The notes: generated by a model from the sequence alone, not told the origin. A stretch of 64,000 nucleotides of DNA from Guptibacillus hwajinpoensis (GCF_020524165.1 NZ_JAIVKU010000005.1:496001-560000), one strand, 5' to 3'. Shown: positions 52,901 to 61,253, numbered from the stretch's first letter. Program-made: numbers and translations.

Positions 52901-52979
52901 AATATGCCATTTTCCTTAACGCTCTAACTCCTCTATTTAGCCTTCAAATCATACTGACCAAAAACCTAATCCCACTTAT

Positions 52980-53028
52980 TTCAAATATCTCGGAGCTTAT
53001 ATTCCTGATAAGCTCCGAGATATTTGAA
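52980..53028. repeat. array repeat, copy 1: perfect palindrome
   Basis: Two perfectly complementary 21-bp arms (52980-53000 and 53008-53028) around ATTCCTG. The right arm reads ATAAGCTCCGAGATATTTGA(A), the repeat that recurs nine times up to 62.8 kb. It is the only copy in which both halves match exactly, and it opens the array. Confidence 0.9.
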
Positions 53029-53201
53029 GACCTAGTATCAAGATATTGAGGTAAAAACCGTTTAATAAATCATTAGCGTAGTACAGCATGTATGGTTTCA
53101 TCATCAGAACCTTAAGGAGCCTCCTCCTCATGTTTTTGTAAGCTCTCCCATGTATGAAAGGAATTTCACCTGAATACTATATTTCATGGAGGTGACATCA
53201 C

Positions 53202-55154
53202 ATGGACCAAAACCATAACGAGAGGTTGGAGACGGAATTCACCCCTTTTCGCAAAGATGCCACGAAGAAAACGCAAGAAATCAACGAATTAATAAAAATG
53301 AACATCCCCTTTGAAAAATTAAAGATTGAACAAGAATGGGCAACTCGAAATGTGCTGAAAAGCGTCTCCCTCCCCGTTATCAAACCAGATGATTCGCTTC
53401 TTCCTGTTTGGGATTTAAAGCACTATGATTTCCTTCTGAAAGAAAAACTTCCTTCAACTGCTAACCCCAAACTATGGTACCAGGGTAAATTGAATTTAAA
53501 TGCCGGCCTTTTTCAAGTGACTGAAAACATTTACCAGGTCAGAGGATTTGATCTTGCTAATTTGAGTATTATTCGTGGAAAAACAGGATGGATTGTGATC
53601 GACTGTCTCACAAGCAGAGAAACGGCAGAAGCTGCTTTTGAATTAATTGACAGCTATTTCGGAAAGTTCCCGATCAGTGCGATCATCTTTTCTCATTCAC
53701 ACGTCGATCATTATGGCGGAGTGGATGGAGTCCTTAGTAGTGGCACCACAGATGATGTGAAAATTTATGCACCAAGCGGATTTTTGAGTTCGGCCCTTGA
53801 AGAGAATGTGACTGCCGGTATTGCCATGTCGAGGCGAGGATTTTATATGTATGGTGAGGTTTTGCCTCGCGGAGAAAAAGGGCAAATAGACAGCGGCATT
53901 GGAAAGTACGTATCGACGGGTGTGGTAACTTTAGTCAACTCTGCTGAAGAAATATCGCCTTCGGAGGATAAATCGTATGTCGAGAAAGTCATCGACGGTG
54001 TAAGAATGCAATTCCAACTCACCCCGGATACAGAAGCTCCGGCTGAAATGAATATGTTTATCCCTGAAGAAAAGAGCCTCTGTATTGCAGAGAACTGTAC
54101 AGCATCCCTTCATAACATCTATACATTACGCGGAGCTGAGGTGCGAGACCCAGTCGCCTGGGCGAAATACATCCAACAGGCCATTGAGTTATTTGGCCAT
54201 CAATTGACATCTGTATTTGAAGTGCATAATTGGCCAAGACACGGAAGAGAATACTGCATTAACTATATGGAAAAACAGCGAGACATGTACCAATACATTA
54301 ATGACCAGACACTAAGATTAATCAATCAAGGCTACACCATCGATCAAGTCGGAAGAATGGTCACCTTTCCTGAAAGTTTAAAAGAGGAGTGGTTTAACAG
54401 TTCTTTTTACGGAACAGTCAATCATAACGCTAAAGCGGTGTACCAAAAATATATGGGATGGTATAACGGAAACCCTGTTCATTTAAACATGCTTTTCCCG
54501 GAAGAGTCGTCAAAAAAATATGTGGATTTTATGGGCGGAGAAGATGAAGTCATCAAAAAAGCGAAAGAATCCTTCAGAGAAGGTGAATACCAATGGGTAG
54601 CTGAAGTCACCAAGCACGTGATTTTCGCAAACCCCTCCAATAAGAAAGCCAAATACCTTTGTGCCGACGCTCTGGAGCAGCTAGGCTACATCGCCGAATC
54701 TGGTCCATGGCGGAATGAGTATCTGATGGGGGCTCAAGAACTTCGATATGGAATTATTCCAATACAGCAGTCTACCATCACTACAGAGGTTCTGGATATC
54801 ATGACACTCGAACAAGTGTTGAACATGTTAAGTATCCGAATCAACGGATTGATCGCTGGTGAGTATGATTTTAAACTAAACTTCATTATTCCGGATCGAA
54901 AAGAAAAAGCCTTAACGGAGATCAAACGAGGGATCTTTCGTTACTTATCTGATGAACTAGAAGAGGATCAAGTTAAGGTCATCATGAGTAAGGAAACGTT
55001 ATATGAGTTAGCCACCACTAACAACCGTCCCTCACCTTGTTCGATCAAAGTCATAGGAGACATCCAAAAATGGCATCAATTTTTATGGGCTCTTGATCAA
55101 ATAGACACAGACTTTCCTATTATGACTCCCTTGAGTAAAAAAAAGAACAAATGA
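53202..55154 (+). CDS. alkyl/aryl sulfatase, metallo-beta-lactamase fold (SdsA-like)
   Basis: 650 residues: a metallo-beta-lactamase domain with zinc motif SHSHVDHYGG (about 165-174) and further ligand region AENCTASLHN, an alkylsulfatase dimerisation domain (about 385-510) and a C-terminal SCP2-like lipid-binding domain (about 530-645). SdsA-type enzymes release sulfate from primary alkyl sulfates such as SDS. No signal peptide is present, unlike secreted Pseudomonas SdsA1. GGAGGTGA precedes the ATG. It is the only large plus-strand gene in the array region. Confidence 0.92.
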   Translation: MDQNHNERLETEFTPFRKDATKKTQEINELIKMNIPFEKLKIEQEWATRNVLKSVSLPVIKPDDSLLPVWDLKHYDFLLKEKLPSTANPKLWYQGKLNLNAGLFQVTENIYQVRGFDLANLSIIRGKTGWIVIDCLTSRETAEAAFELIDSYFGKFPISAIIFSHSHVDHYGGVDGVLSSGTTDDVKIYAPSGFLSSALEENVTAGIAMSRRGFYMYGEVLPRGEKGQIDSGIGKYVSTGVVTLVNSAEEISPSEDKSYVEKVIDGVRMQFQLTPDTEAPAEMNMFIPEEKSLCIAENCTASLHNIYTLRGAEVRDPVAWAKYIQQAIELFGHQLTSVFEVHNWPRHGREYCINYMEKQRDMYQYINDQTLRLINQGYTIDQVGRMVTFPESLKEEWFNSSFYGTVNHNAKAVYQKYMGWYNGNPVHLNMLFPEESSKKYVDFMGGEDEVIKKAKESFREGEYQWVAEVTKHVIFANPSNKKAKYLCADALEQLGYIAESGPWRNEYLMGAQELRYGIIPIQQSTITTEVLDIMTLEQVLNMLSIRINGLIAGEYDFKLNFIIPDRKEKALTEIKRGIFRYLSDELEEDQVKVIMSKETLYELATTNNRPSPCSIKVIGDIQKWHQFLWALDQIDTDFPIMTPLSKKKNK

Positions 55155-55165
55155 TTTCTAGCTTT

Positions 55166-55203
55166 AAAAACAAGTAATATCATTCATGATATTACTTGTT
55201 TTT
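55166..55203. terminator. terminator of the alkyl sulfatase gene
   Basis: Seventeen-base perfect arms with core CAAGTAATATCA/TGATATTACTTG, A run before and T run after. Confidence 0.9.
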
Positions 55204-55402
55204 ATTAAGAAGAACCATTGTTGTTCCATAATCCTCGATACAGACAACCACATCCACAGGATCACCAGGATTACCTAAAGACATCTGGTTGCCCTGGTTA
55301 CATAAAATCATACATTCAGCAAAGCAATCCACCTATATGAAAGGATTGTTCGTCTATTCGTTATATCCACAATCATAATCTTTCTATTAATCTTAATTTC
55401 TT

Positions 55403-56074
55403 TTAAATAAACCTTTCTAAATATTCGTCAAATATTTTGTTCATAACTTTGGGGGTATTTTCTAAATAAACATTCATTTGTTCAATGTTTGATTCTAATT
55501 GATCAGAGTTTCTTTCATCTGTTGGAAAATCAGATATCCCTTTAATAATAATGCATTCAACATCATTCTTCTTACAGATATAAGCAATTGCACCCGCTTC
55601 TGTATCGGCTATTGTTATTTCGTTTTTTTTCAGTTCTAAATAGTCCTTCCACATCACTACTGCTCTATCAGCAGTGCCAATTGTGCCGTTATAAAAGTCA
55701 TTTCCATATTTTGATAAATCAATGTCAACTACGAAGGATTGTTTAATAAGAGGCTCAATTTCTTTTACTGTGCAATCATATTGAACGGCGTTATCAGGTA
55801 CAAAAATATCTAAATTACTAAACTGATCATCTATTCCTGCACATGTTCCAGCAACGATTACTTTCGTTAAATTAAATTTAGAAATCATATACTGATTACC
55901 ACCAACACCATTTACTTTTCTTACTCCTGTACTATAAAAAACAAGTTCAGTATCATTCATTGTTCTTTTGAAATACTCGCCATATGGATAACCGAAACGT
56001 TCGTCATCTTTTATGCTAAAGTATTCCAACGTTGCTTCGTATTCCCACTTCGTTGCTATGCTTATTCCTATCAT
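55403..56074 (-). CDS. nucleoside phosphorylase / MTA-SAH nucleosidase family protein
   Basis: 223 residues. Purine nucleoside phosphorylase fold: VIVAGTCAGIDDQFSNLDIFVPD, the active-site segment ADTEAGAIAYICKKNDV (catalytic glutamate) and IKGISDFPTDE (catalytic aspartate). Similar standalone proteins cleave methylthioadenosine/SAH or act on other nucleosides; the substrate is uncertain. No clear array repeat is visible directly 3' of it. Confidence 0.85.
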   Translation of the reverse strand: MIGISIATKWEYEATLEYFSIKDDERFGYPYGEYFKRTMNDTELVFYSTGVRKVNGVGGNQYMISKFNLTKVIVAGTCAGIDDQFSNLDIFVPDNAVQYDCTVKEIEPLIKQSFVVDIDLSKYGNDFYNGTIGTADRAVVMWKDYLELKKNEITIADTEAGAIAYICKKNDVECIIIKGISDFPTDERNSDQLESNIEQMNVYLENTPKVMNKIFDEYLERFI

Positions 56075-56177
56075 CGACTTATCCCCTACAAATATAATTT
56101 GTCACGATTGAATGTCTAAACACAGTCTGATTTTCATTTTTATCTCTATTCTTCTTTACTCCTTCGTTGCAGCTAAC

Positions 56178-56195
56178 GCTCCGACTTATTTGAAC
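56178..56195 (+). repeat. array repeat, copy 2
   Basis: GCTCCGACTTATTTGAAC, 24 bp 3' of the minus-strand nucleotidyltransferase gene. It has no associated hairpin. Confidence 0.65.
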
Positions 56196-56218
56196 ACTCG
56201 AATTCAAGCTATTTTCAC

Positions 56219-56767
56219 TTAAACAAGTCCTTCCCCTATTATAATTCCTTCCTTTATTCCATATTGAATCAGAGCTTCATAAGGGTCTCCTGAAATATCT
56301 AATAGTTCACAGAACGCTGGTTCAGTCTTATATCCGTGTTCCTTTAATTCAATTACTTTATCTTTAAGTGCTGGGTTACTTTTTATTATTTCGTATTCAA
56401 TAATCATATGTAGATAGGCGTTCTGACAATGTATAGGTTGGTCTTGACCAAACAGCTCTAACTCAAAATTATTAAACAAAAAATTGGCTTTTACAGCTTC
56501 ACGACCTCTTATTAACTTTCTATTTATCTTGAAACTAGGTTTGCTGCCATATAGATTGTTTAGCTTTTTTTCAAACCTATCTAAGTCTTTCACTTCCATA
56601 ACAATGTCTAGATCAGAATGATCCAGATCAATACCAAGAGGAATGGTTCCACAAAGAACTGGGCGATAGACATTCATTTCCTCGAATATTCCAAGTTCAA
56701 TAATAGTGTTATAGGCATTCCTTTGTTTTTTATTACCTTTTCTCATGCACTCAAAAAGATGACGCAA
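56219..56767 (-). CDS. DUF4269-type nucleotidyltransferase-fold protein
   Basis: 182 residues. The nucleotidyltransferase motif is CGTIPLGIDLDHSDLDIVMEV (G-T..G-x9-D-x-D pattern; about 38-58), followed by a helical region with ELFGQDQPIHCQNAYLHM. DUF4269 proteins are uncharacterised; relatives of the fold modify small molecules or tRNA. Part of the repeat-punctuated array. Confidence 0.82.
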   Translation of the reverse strand: MRHLFECMRKGNKKQRNAYNTIIELGIFEEMNVYRPVLCGTIPLGIDLDHSDLDIVMEVKDLDRFEKKLNNLYGSKPSFKINRKLIRGREAVKANFLFNNFELELFGQDQPIHCQNAYLHMIIEYEIIKSNPALKDKVIELKEHGYKTEPAFCELLDISGDPYEALIQYGIKEGIIIGEGLV

Positions 56768-56869
56768 CTAATCATCCTCTCTAAAAGATAAATACGCTCA
56801 GTTACTTTGCAAGAGTATTCCATTACTAAAGGATATTACTACATTCTCATTCCTGAGTCTTTTTTAAAA

Positions 56870-57406
56870 CTAACTCTTATAATCGAACTTTAAGAGACCA
56901 TACACATCAACATCTTCATATTCATTATGCAGCAGTCTATTTTGCTTCAATCTACCTTCTTTTTGTAAGCCAGCTTTTTCTAAAACGATAGTGGAAGCCT
57001 TGTTTCTGGATATAGCTAAAGCCCACACTTTGTTTAAGTCCAGTTGATTAAATCCAAATTCAATCATTCTTTTAACAGCTTCTGTTGCAAACCCTTTCCC
57101 CCAATATTCTCGACCAATCCAATAACCAAGTTCACCCTTATTGTTATTTTTATCAATCCTCATGGTAATCGTCCCTATGATCTCATTTTCCTTTTTGGCT
57201 ACTATTGTGAGAGGGTATTCAAGTCCCTTTTGAATTTGTTCTGGTTGAATGGCGATCCACTCTTCGGCATGTTCTAATTCATATGGATGAGGTAGACCAA
57301 GAATACTAGCTAGTTCTTGATTATTTGCCAACTCCTTTATTCTACTTGCATCTTCTTTATTGAATGGCTGCAGATTTAACCGTTCAGTTTCTAATTTCAA
57401 AGACAT
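56870..57406 (-). CDS. GNAT acetyltransferase, RimJ/RimL type
   Basis: 178 residues starting MSLKLETERLNLQPFNKEDA, with GELGYWIGREYWGKGFATEAVK and SRNKASTIVLEKAGLQKEG, typical of ribosomal-protein-alanine acetyltransferase relatives. The target is unknown. A full repeat/terminator element lies upstream of its start (57466-57559). Confidence 0.9.
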   Translation of the reverse strand: MSLKLETERLNLQPFNKEDASRIKELANNQELASILGLPHPYELEHAEEWIAIQPEQIQKGLEYPLTIVAKKENEIIGTITMRIDKNNNKGELGYWIGREYWGKGFATEAVKRMIEFGFNQLDLNKVWALAISRNKASTIVLEKAGLQKEGRLKQNRLLHNEYEDVDVYGLLKFDYKS

Positions 57407-57465
57407 CGTGTTGCACCTTCTTTTCTACGGCATTTCCCTCTGATATTTTTTCCGGTAATCTAATA

Positions 57466-57559
57466 CCAATTATTTCAAAACAATGATCCTTAGGCAATCC
57501 ATTATTGAAAGAAAAAAAGAGCTAATCTTTATTAAAGATTAGCTCCGAGAGTATGGAAG
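57466..57559. repeat. array repeat, copy 3: two-part element with terminator
   Basis: Left half CCAATTATTTCAAAAC (57466-57481), then a hairpin GAGCTAATCTTT/AAAGATTAGCTC (57519-57545) and the right half GCTCCGAGAGTATGGAAG (57542-57559). Read on the minus strand, the direction of the neighbouring genes, the hairpin is followed by T7, so it is an intrinsic terminator built into the repeat. Confidence 0.85.
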
Positions 57560-57673
57560 ACTATGAGGGGAATCGTTTAAATGAGTTTCTATTCAAAATC
57601 GAGTGAACTCATCACTTCATACACAAGAAAATCCGGATGTGATGTTTAATCATATTTTAGCCATTATCATAGT

Positions 57674-57702
57674 AAAAAGCCAGCATTAGATGCTGGCTTT
57701 TT
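57674..57702 (-). terminator. terminator of the RsbR-like gene
   Basis: Arms AAAAAGCCAGCA and TGCTGGCTTTTT around 5 nt, overlapping the stop codon. Confidence 0.9.
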
Positions 57703-58522
57703 CACTCATTGTATTAAGCGATTCGATCGCTCTATAGAGACTATTATAGGTTTCTACATTTTGCATATCTATTCCAAGACCCACCATCGTTAGAACAATA
57801 TCGGGACGAATGCCCGTCAGTATCGCATGTATCCCAATAAGCTCTAATGAATAGATGACTTTGAATAATTGATCAGCAACCATCGTATCGATGATACTTA
57901 CACCCGACAAATCTAAAATGATGGTTTCTAACTCGTAATCATTTCCTTGTTTCAAAGCATTATCCATTAACATTTGAGCTCTGTTGGTATCGATCTCACC
58001 CACGATTGGGATGATACCCACTGTCTCCGTGATGCGAACTAAAGGAACTGAAAGCTCATTCACAGCGTAATATGCATTTTGCATGGTATCCTTAAAATCA
58101 TTCATATAGGATTGGCTTACCAATTGAATGGCCTGGTCAACCGTATCATTGAACCGAATCAGAATACGATAAAAATCATCAATTGATAGACCACTAGCTT
58201 TCACTTCGTTCTTTATGATTTCCCCAATGATTTCTCGATAATGACTAATTTCTCCAAGTGCAAAATCCAAGGGAAGCCTTAATTCCACAAGTTGACTCGA
58301 TACATTATGACTCCATTCTTTAAGGTCTTGAATGATACCATCTCTATCTTGACTTATTGACTCTGCATAAGCTTTTACTAGTTGAATTCTCCAGGTCAAC
58401 AATTGTTCAGCATGACTCTTATGAATTGAATCAGGTAAAGGCACCGACTCAGTCAATTCTTCTCTTTGATTAAGGATGGTTGTTGTGATGCGTCCTAAAG
58501 CTACTTGATTTGTAGAAATCAA
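57686..58522 (-). CDS. RsbR-type stressosome protein (STAS domain)
   Basis: 278 residues, close to the B. subtilis RsbR paralogues. The N-terminal half (about 1-150) is the non-haem globin-like sensor; the C-terminal STAS domain (about 160-272) contains LDLSGVSIIDTMVADQLF, whose threonine corresponds to an RsbT phosphorylation site. No rsbS, rsbT or rsbU lies nearby, so it is a detached co-antagonist that would join stressosomes encoded elsewhere. Confidence 0.9.
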   Translation of the reverse strand: MISTNQVALGRITTTILNQREELTESVPLPDSIHKSHAEQLLTWRIQLVKAYAESISQDRDGIIQDLKEWSHNVSSQLVELRLPLDFALGEISHYREIIGEIIKNEVKASGLSIDDFYRILIRFNDTVDQAIQLVSQSYMNDFKDTMQNAYYAVNELSVPLVRITETVGIIPIVGEIDTNRAQMLMDNALKQGNDYELETIILDLSGVSIIDTMVADQLFKVIYSLELIGIHAILTGIRPDIVLTMVGLGIDMQNVETYNSLYRAIESLNTMSEKASI

Positions 58523-58760
58523 AAATATCCTCCTCTATACACTTTCCCGCTTGTAGTACCATTATTTTTTATGATTAACTCCCTCATCATCTTACAGGAA
58601 TGGATAGATGATTTCTAGTTTCAAGCAAATCCAATTATCCCCTGAAAGCTCCAATATATCGTACTCAACACGTTCGAATGCTGCTTTAGATGTGTGTTTT
58701 AGTGTAGCTATGCTTCCATAATGGATTAGCTACCTTGTTAATTCCTTCAACTTTAAATCC
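58523..58760. other. spacer upstream of the RsbR-like gene
   Basis: No gene. It must hold the RsbR promoter. A partial CCAATTAT match at about 58631 may be a decayed left half of the repeat at 58792. Confidence 0.4.
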
Positions 58761-58809
58761 AATAAAAAGAAGCCTATCTTTTTATAGATAAGCTCCGAGA
58801 TAATTGAAC
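58761..58809. repeat. array repeat, copy 4
   Basis: Hairpin AGCCTATCT/AGATAAGCT (58771-58794, one mismatch) running into GCTCCGAGATAATTGAAC (58792-58809). On the minus strand the hairpin is followed by TTCTTTTTATT. It sits 20 bp 3' of the membrane protein gene. Confidence 0.8.
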
Positions 58810-58828
58810 AATGAAGATATAGTTTGCT

Positions 58829-59215
58829 CTAATGTTCAAGGACTGTTTTGAAATAAATATCCTTAACATATAGTGTATAAGCTAATACACCAATTGAAAA
58901 AATCAGATTACCCACATAGGGTTGATATGATTGATTCGTTATAAGCAATGAACTGATTACACCAAATATTATTGAATAGTTGACCATTACCCAAAAGCCC
59001 CATTTTTTCAACCTAATATAGCCATAAACCATTACGAGTGAGAATGCTGCCAAAGTTCCTCTTATCAATCGTTCAGGTGCATTTGGAAGTCCAAACCTTT
59101 CAGCTATACCAATTGAATTAGCGTCAGCATTATAAAAAACACCTGTAAATAATAGAATTATCGCACCAAAAATATAAAAATAACTTATCAATAAAACTCC
59201 TAAAGGTCTTTTCAC
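58829..59215 (-). CDS. four-helix membrane protein of unknown function
   Basis: 128 residues with four predicted helices (KRPLGVLLISYFYIFGAIILL at the start, and three more). The GTG at 59215 is 6 bp from GAGAGGTG and is preferred over the GTG at 59224. Similar four-helix small proteins are common in Bacillus without known function. A repeat element follows directly. Confidence 0.72.
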   Translation of the reverse strand: MKRPLGVLLISYFYIFGAIILLFTGVFYNADANSIGIAERFGLPNAPERLIRGTLAAFSLVMVYGYIRLKKWGFWVMVNYSIIFGVISSLLITNQSYQPYVGNLIFSIGVLAYTLYVKDIYFKTVLEH

Positions 59216-59258
59216 TAAAAACACCTCTCATTCATTAGTCCTATTACGACTGTCCAAT

Positions 59259-59351
59259 TTATTTCTCCGTCTTTGAAATATCCAAAGAGAATAGCAACGA
59301 CTGCAAAAAAACGATTGCAGAGATAATACCTTCTTTCATTCGTTTATTCAT
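59259..59351 (-). CDS. micro-ORF of 30 codons with a strong ribosome binding site
   Basis: Encodes MNKRMKEGIISAIVFLQSL then LFSLDISKTEK. AGAAGGAGG sits 8 bp before the ATG, the best site of the neighbourhood. It has an amphipathic/hydrophobic centre (8-24) like small membrane peptides, and lies upstream of the four-helix protein. It could be a truncated gene. Confidence 0.5.
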   Translation of the reverse strand: MNKRMKEGIISAIVFLQSLLFSLDISKTEK

Positions 59352-59401
59352 TTGAAAACCTCCTTCTAATATATAAATATGTATCATCATATGAAACCAT
59401 C

Positions 59402-59419
59402 GCTCCGAGTTTATGGAAT
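59402..59419 (+). repeat. array repeat, copy 5
   Basis: GCTCCGAGTTTATGGAAT, right half only, 50 bp upstream of the micro-ORF. Confidence 0.7.
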
Positions 59420-59533
59420 AAGAACTCATCTTTCTTAATCAAAGGTTCCTTACACTTGGCTTGCATGTAATAATCTAAAATAAAGGGGGGTAAAAACTTA
59501 AAGGTATAAGTCTAAAAAAAGTAACAGAATAAT

Positions 59534-59578
59534 AAAACACTGTGCACCTCGCCTTAACTGGCTGGTGTACAGTGTTTT
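59534..59578. terminator. terminator after the small membrane protein gene
   Basis: Arms AAAACACTGTGCACC and GGTGTACAGTGTTTT (one mismatch) around 15 nt. Confidence 0.8.
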
Positions 59579-59638
59579 TGGATGCTCAATCGAATTCGCT
59601 CGCTTACAAGTGAAGTACCTCAAATAAATTAACTGAAG

Positions 59639-59818
59639 TTATGAATCTTCTTTCTTCTTCAAGGGGTATTTCTTATTAATTATATTAGTAACGACTATAG
59701 TTGTCGAACTTAATGCCACTGCCTTAATTATTAAAATATCCGGCAAGAATATATATTCAATACCCATTACAACCATTACGATTAAACATGTAATAAGAAA
59801 TCTTTTCCCGAAAGACAT
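59639..59818 (-). CDS. small membrane protein, paralogue of the one at 1890-2066
   Basis: 59 residues starting MSFGKRFLITCLIVMVVMGI, one or two hydrophobic helices and a lysine-rich tail KKYPLKKKEDS. About half of the positions match the protein at 1890-2066. The leader before the ATG (GAGGGGGTAGTA) gives a usable ribosome binding site. Function unknown. Confidence 0.72.
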   Translation of the reverse strand: MSFGKRFLITCLIVMVVMGIEYIFLPDILIIKAVALSSTTIVVTNIINKKYPLKKKEDS

Positions 59819-59935
59819 TACTACCCCCTCTCGAAAGCTTATTCACTTGATGTGATTTCAAAATCAGACCCTTCAGCTCCCATTTCGTACTCAATCTTAA
59901 TATTTTTATAGCGGAATAACTTTTTTAATCAACTA

Positions 59936-60067
59936 TTAAAAACGGTCCTCTAAAATCCCACCTATTTCCTCCCAATCTTTAACTCTTCTAATCTTATTAT
60001 GGAGACAATTTTGATTGTATGGTTTGTCGAGTAACAAGACCTCAATTCCATTCTCTGCTAGGTTCAT
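59936..60067 (-). pseudogene. C-terminal fragment of a HAD-type 5'-nucleotidase-like gene
   Basis: 44 codons reading NLAENGIEVLLLDKPYNQNC and ending RRVKDWEEIGGILEDRF. This resembles the C-terminal end of HAD-family 5'(3')-deoxyribonucleotidase-like proteins (LAENGIEVLLFDKPYN...RV.NWEEI). No upstream part exists: the acetyltransferase gene begins to be read 8 bp away. A truncated relic left by rearrangement. Confidence 0.6.
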
Positions 60068-60074
60068 TTGGCAT

Positions 60075-60545
60075 TTAAGTAAGTGGCTTTGCCATATCCA
60101 TCATATCTATAAACCCTAGATTTCCATAAACCTTTCTTCCAGTGGAACTTGACCATAACCTTGCTCGGATTGCCCCATTTTTTTTAAGCCACCCACAAGT
60201 TTCATCGACTAATTTGTAAGCTAGCCCATTATTCCGATGATTTTCCTTCGTATATACTGCTATCACCCAACCAAAAAGGCTCTGTTCCTCGGCAAGCGGA
60301 TATGAATACTCTGTCCTAATCAACCCTCCTGAACAAGCAACAATATTATCATCGCTATCAATGGCAACTCTGAATACTAAATTACCTAATTCAAATTCTT
60401 TTAGAAATAAGCTTTTAACTTCCTCAAGCCTCTGTACATCTGGCTTTGGAATGCCATCTATATCTCCCATTTCACAGGCCATTTTGTACCAAAAATCAGC
60501 CATAATAGGAATTTCTTTTTTAGTATTCCATCTTGTTTCATACAT
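60075..60545 (-). CDS. GNAT family N-acetyltransferase
   Basis: 156 residues with WVIAVYTKENHRNNGLAYKLV (acetyl-CoA loop, R/Q-x-x-G-x-A variant) and RARLWSSSTGRKVYGNLGF. AGGAGG is 6-7 bp from the ATG. Substrate unknown. It lies between repeat copies 5 and 6, with the HAD fragment just 3' of it. Confidence 0.85.
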   Translation of the reverse strand: MYETRWNTKKEIPIMADFWYKMACEMGDIDGIPKPDVQRLEEVKSLFLKEFELGNLVFRVAIDSDDNIVACSGGLIRTEYSYPLAEEQSLFGWVIAVYTKENHRNNGLAYKLVDETCGWLKKNGAIRARLWSSSTGRKVYGNLGFIDMMDMAKPLT

Positions 60546-60607
60546 TCTATTACCTCCTAATAAACAGGATATATGAATATCTACAAAACTCTATTTTTCG
60601 ATCAATT

Positions 60608-60757
60608 CCAATTATTTCAAAACCCAACCAGTTACTCAACTATTTTTTGAAAGAAAAAGGTGTAATTCCTTAACCAGAAATTACACCTAATTGATGAAGA
60701 TCATTCAATCACTTATACGCATTATGTTATTGCAGAAACGCTCCGAGATACTGGAAG
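60608..60757. repeat. array repeat, copy 6: two-part element with terminator
   Basis: Left half CCAATTATTTCAAAAC (60608-60623), terminator hairpin GGTGTAATT/AATTACACC (60659-60687) and right half GCTCCGAGATACTGGAAG (60740-60757). The outer ends TTCCAATTATTTC and GAGATACTGGAA are near-complements. The interior differs from copy 3, so conserved ends enclose an exchangeable terminator. The rest of the 60546-60888 interval holds no gene. Confidence 0.85.
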
Positions 60758-60888
60758 AAGGTAAATTTCGTACAAAAACTTATGATACACTTAGATTAAG
60801 TAAGTTCAATATCTAACATTTCTTTTTTCCTCGAACGGAAGGATTAGGGGAGTTTGACTGGGAAATTCTTAAATAAAGGTGGACTTTT

Positions 60889-61005
60889 ATGCTTTGGCTT
60901 ATGTTAATAGTTATATTTCTGCCTTTTATAGCAAGACGGATAGAAAGGCATTTTCAACGATTAAGAAAAGAAAAAAATGAAATGAAGGATATCTTCAGTG
61001 ATTGA
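60889..61005 (+). CDS. 38-residue membrane micropeptide
   Basis: Encodes MLWLMLIVIFLPFIARRIER and a basic, charged tail ending DIFSD. AAAGGTGG precedes the ATG by 6 bp and an excellent terminator follows 60 bp later, so this looks like a real small transcription unit. One N-terminal membrane helix. The composition recalls type I toxin peptides, but no antisense RNA or known family is recognised. Confidence 0.6.
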   Translation: MLWLMLIVIFLPFIARRIERHFQRLRKEKNEMKDIFSD

Positions 61006-61066
61006 GAGAAAATGATATCCAACTTAATTAACCTATTGCTTTAGTTAACAAGCAAAATATACCAAA

Positions 61067-61103
61067 GAGGAACTTCCACAAAACTGGAAGTTCCTCTTTT
61101 TTT
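61067..61103 (+). terminator. terminator of the micropeptide gene
   Basis: Twelve-base perfect arms GAGGAACTTCCA and TGGAAGTTCCTC around 6 nt, then T7. Confidence 0.95.
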
Positions 61104-61142
61104 GTGAAGTATTACATTAAACTTTAACATAGTCATTTAATT

Positions 61143-61188
61143 AAAAAGAAGCCTATCTTATTACAGATAAGCTCCGAGATTGCTTAAG
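61143..61188. repeat. array repeat, copy 7
   Basis: Hairpin AGCCTATCT/AGATAAGCT (61150-61173) merging into GCTCCGAGATTGCTTAAG (61171-61188). Nearly identical to copy 4 in the hairpin, and terminator-like on the minus strand. Confidence 0.8.
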
Positions 61189-61253
61189 ACTCGTAGTATC
61201 TATTGTATGCACTAATAGTAACTCCACTGAAATTGAAAAAGCTGCTCTCAATT

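Noticed and set aside
55192..55340. 46-codon minus-strand frame after the alkyl sulfatase (GNPGDPVDVVVCIEDYG-like)
   Set aside because: No ribosome binding site at a sensible distance, and its end lies inside the sulfatase terminator. Possible but unsupported.
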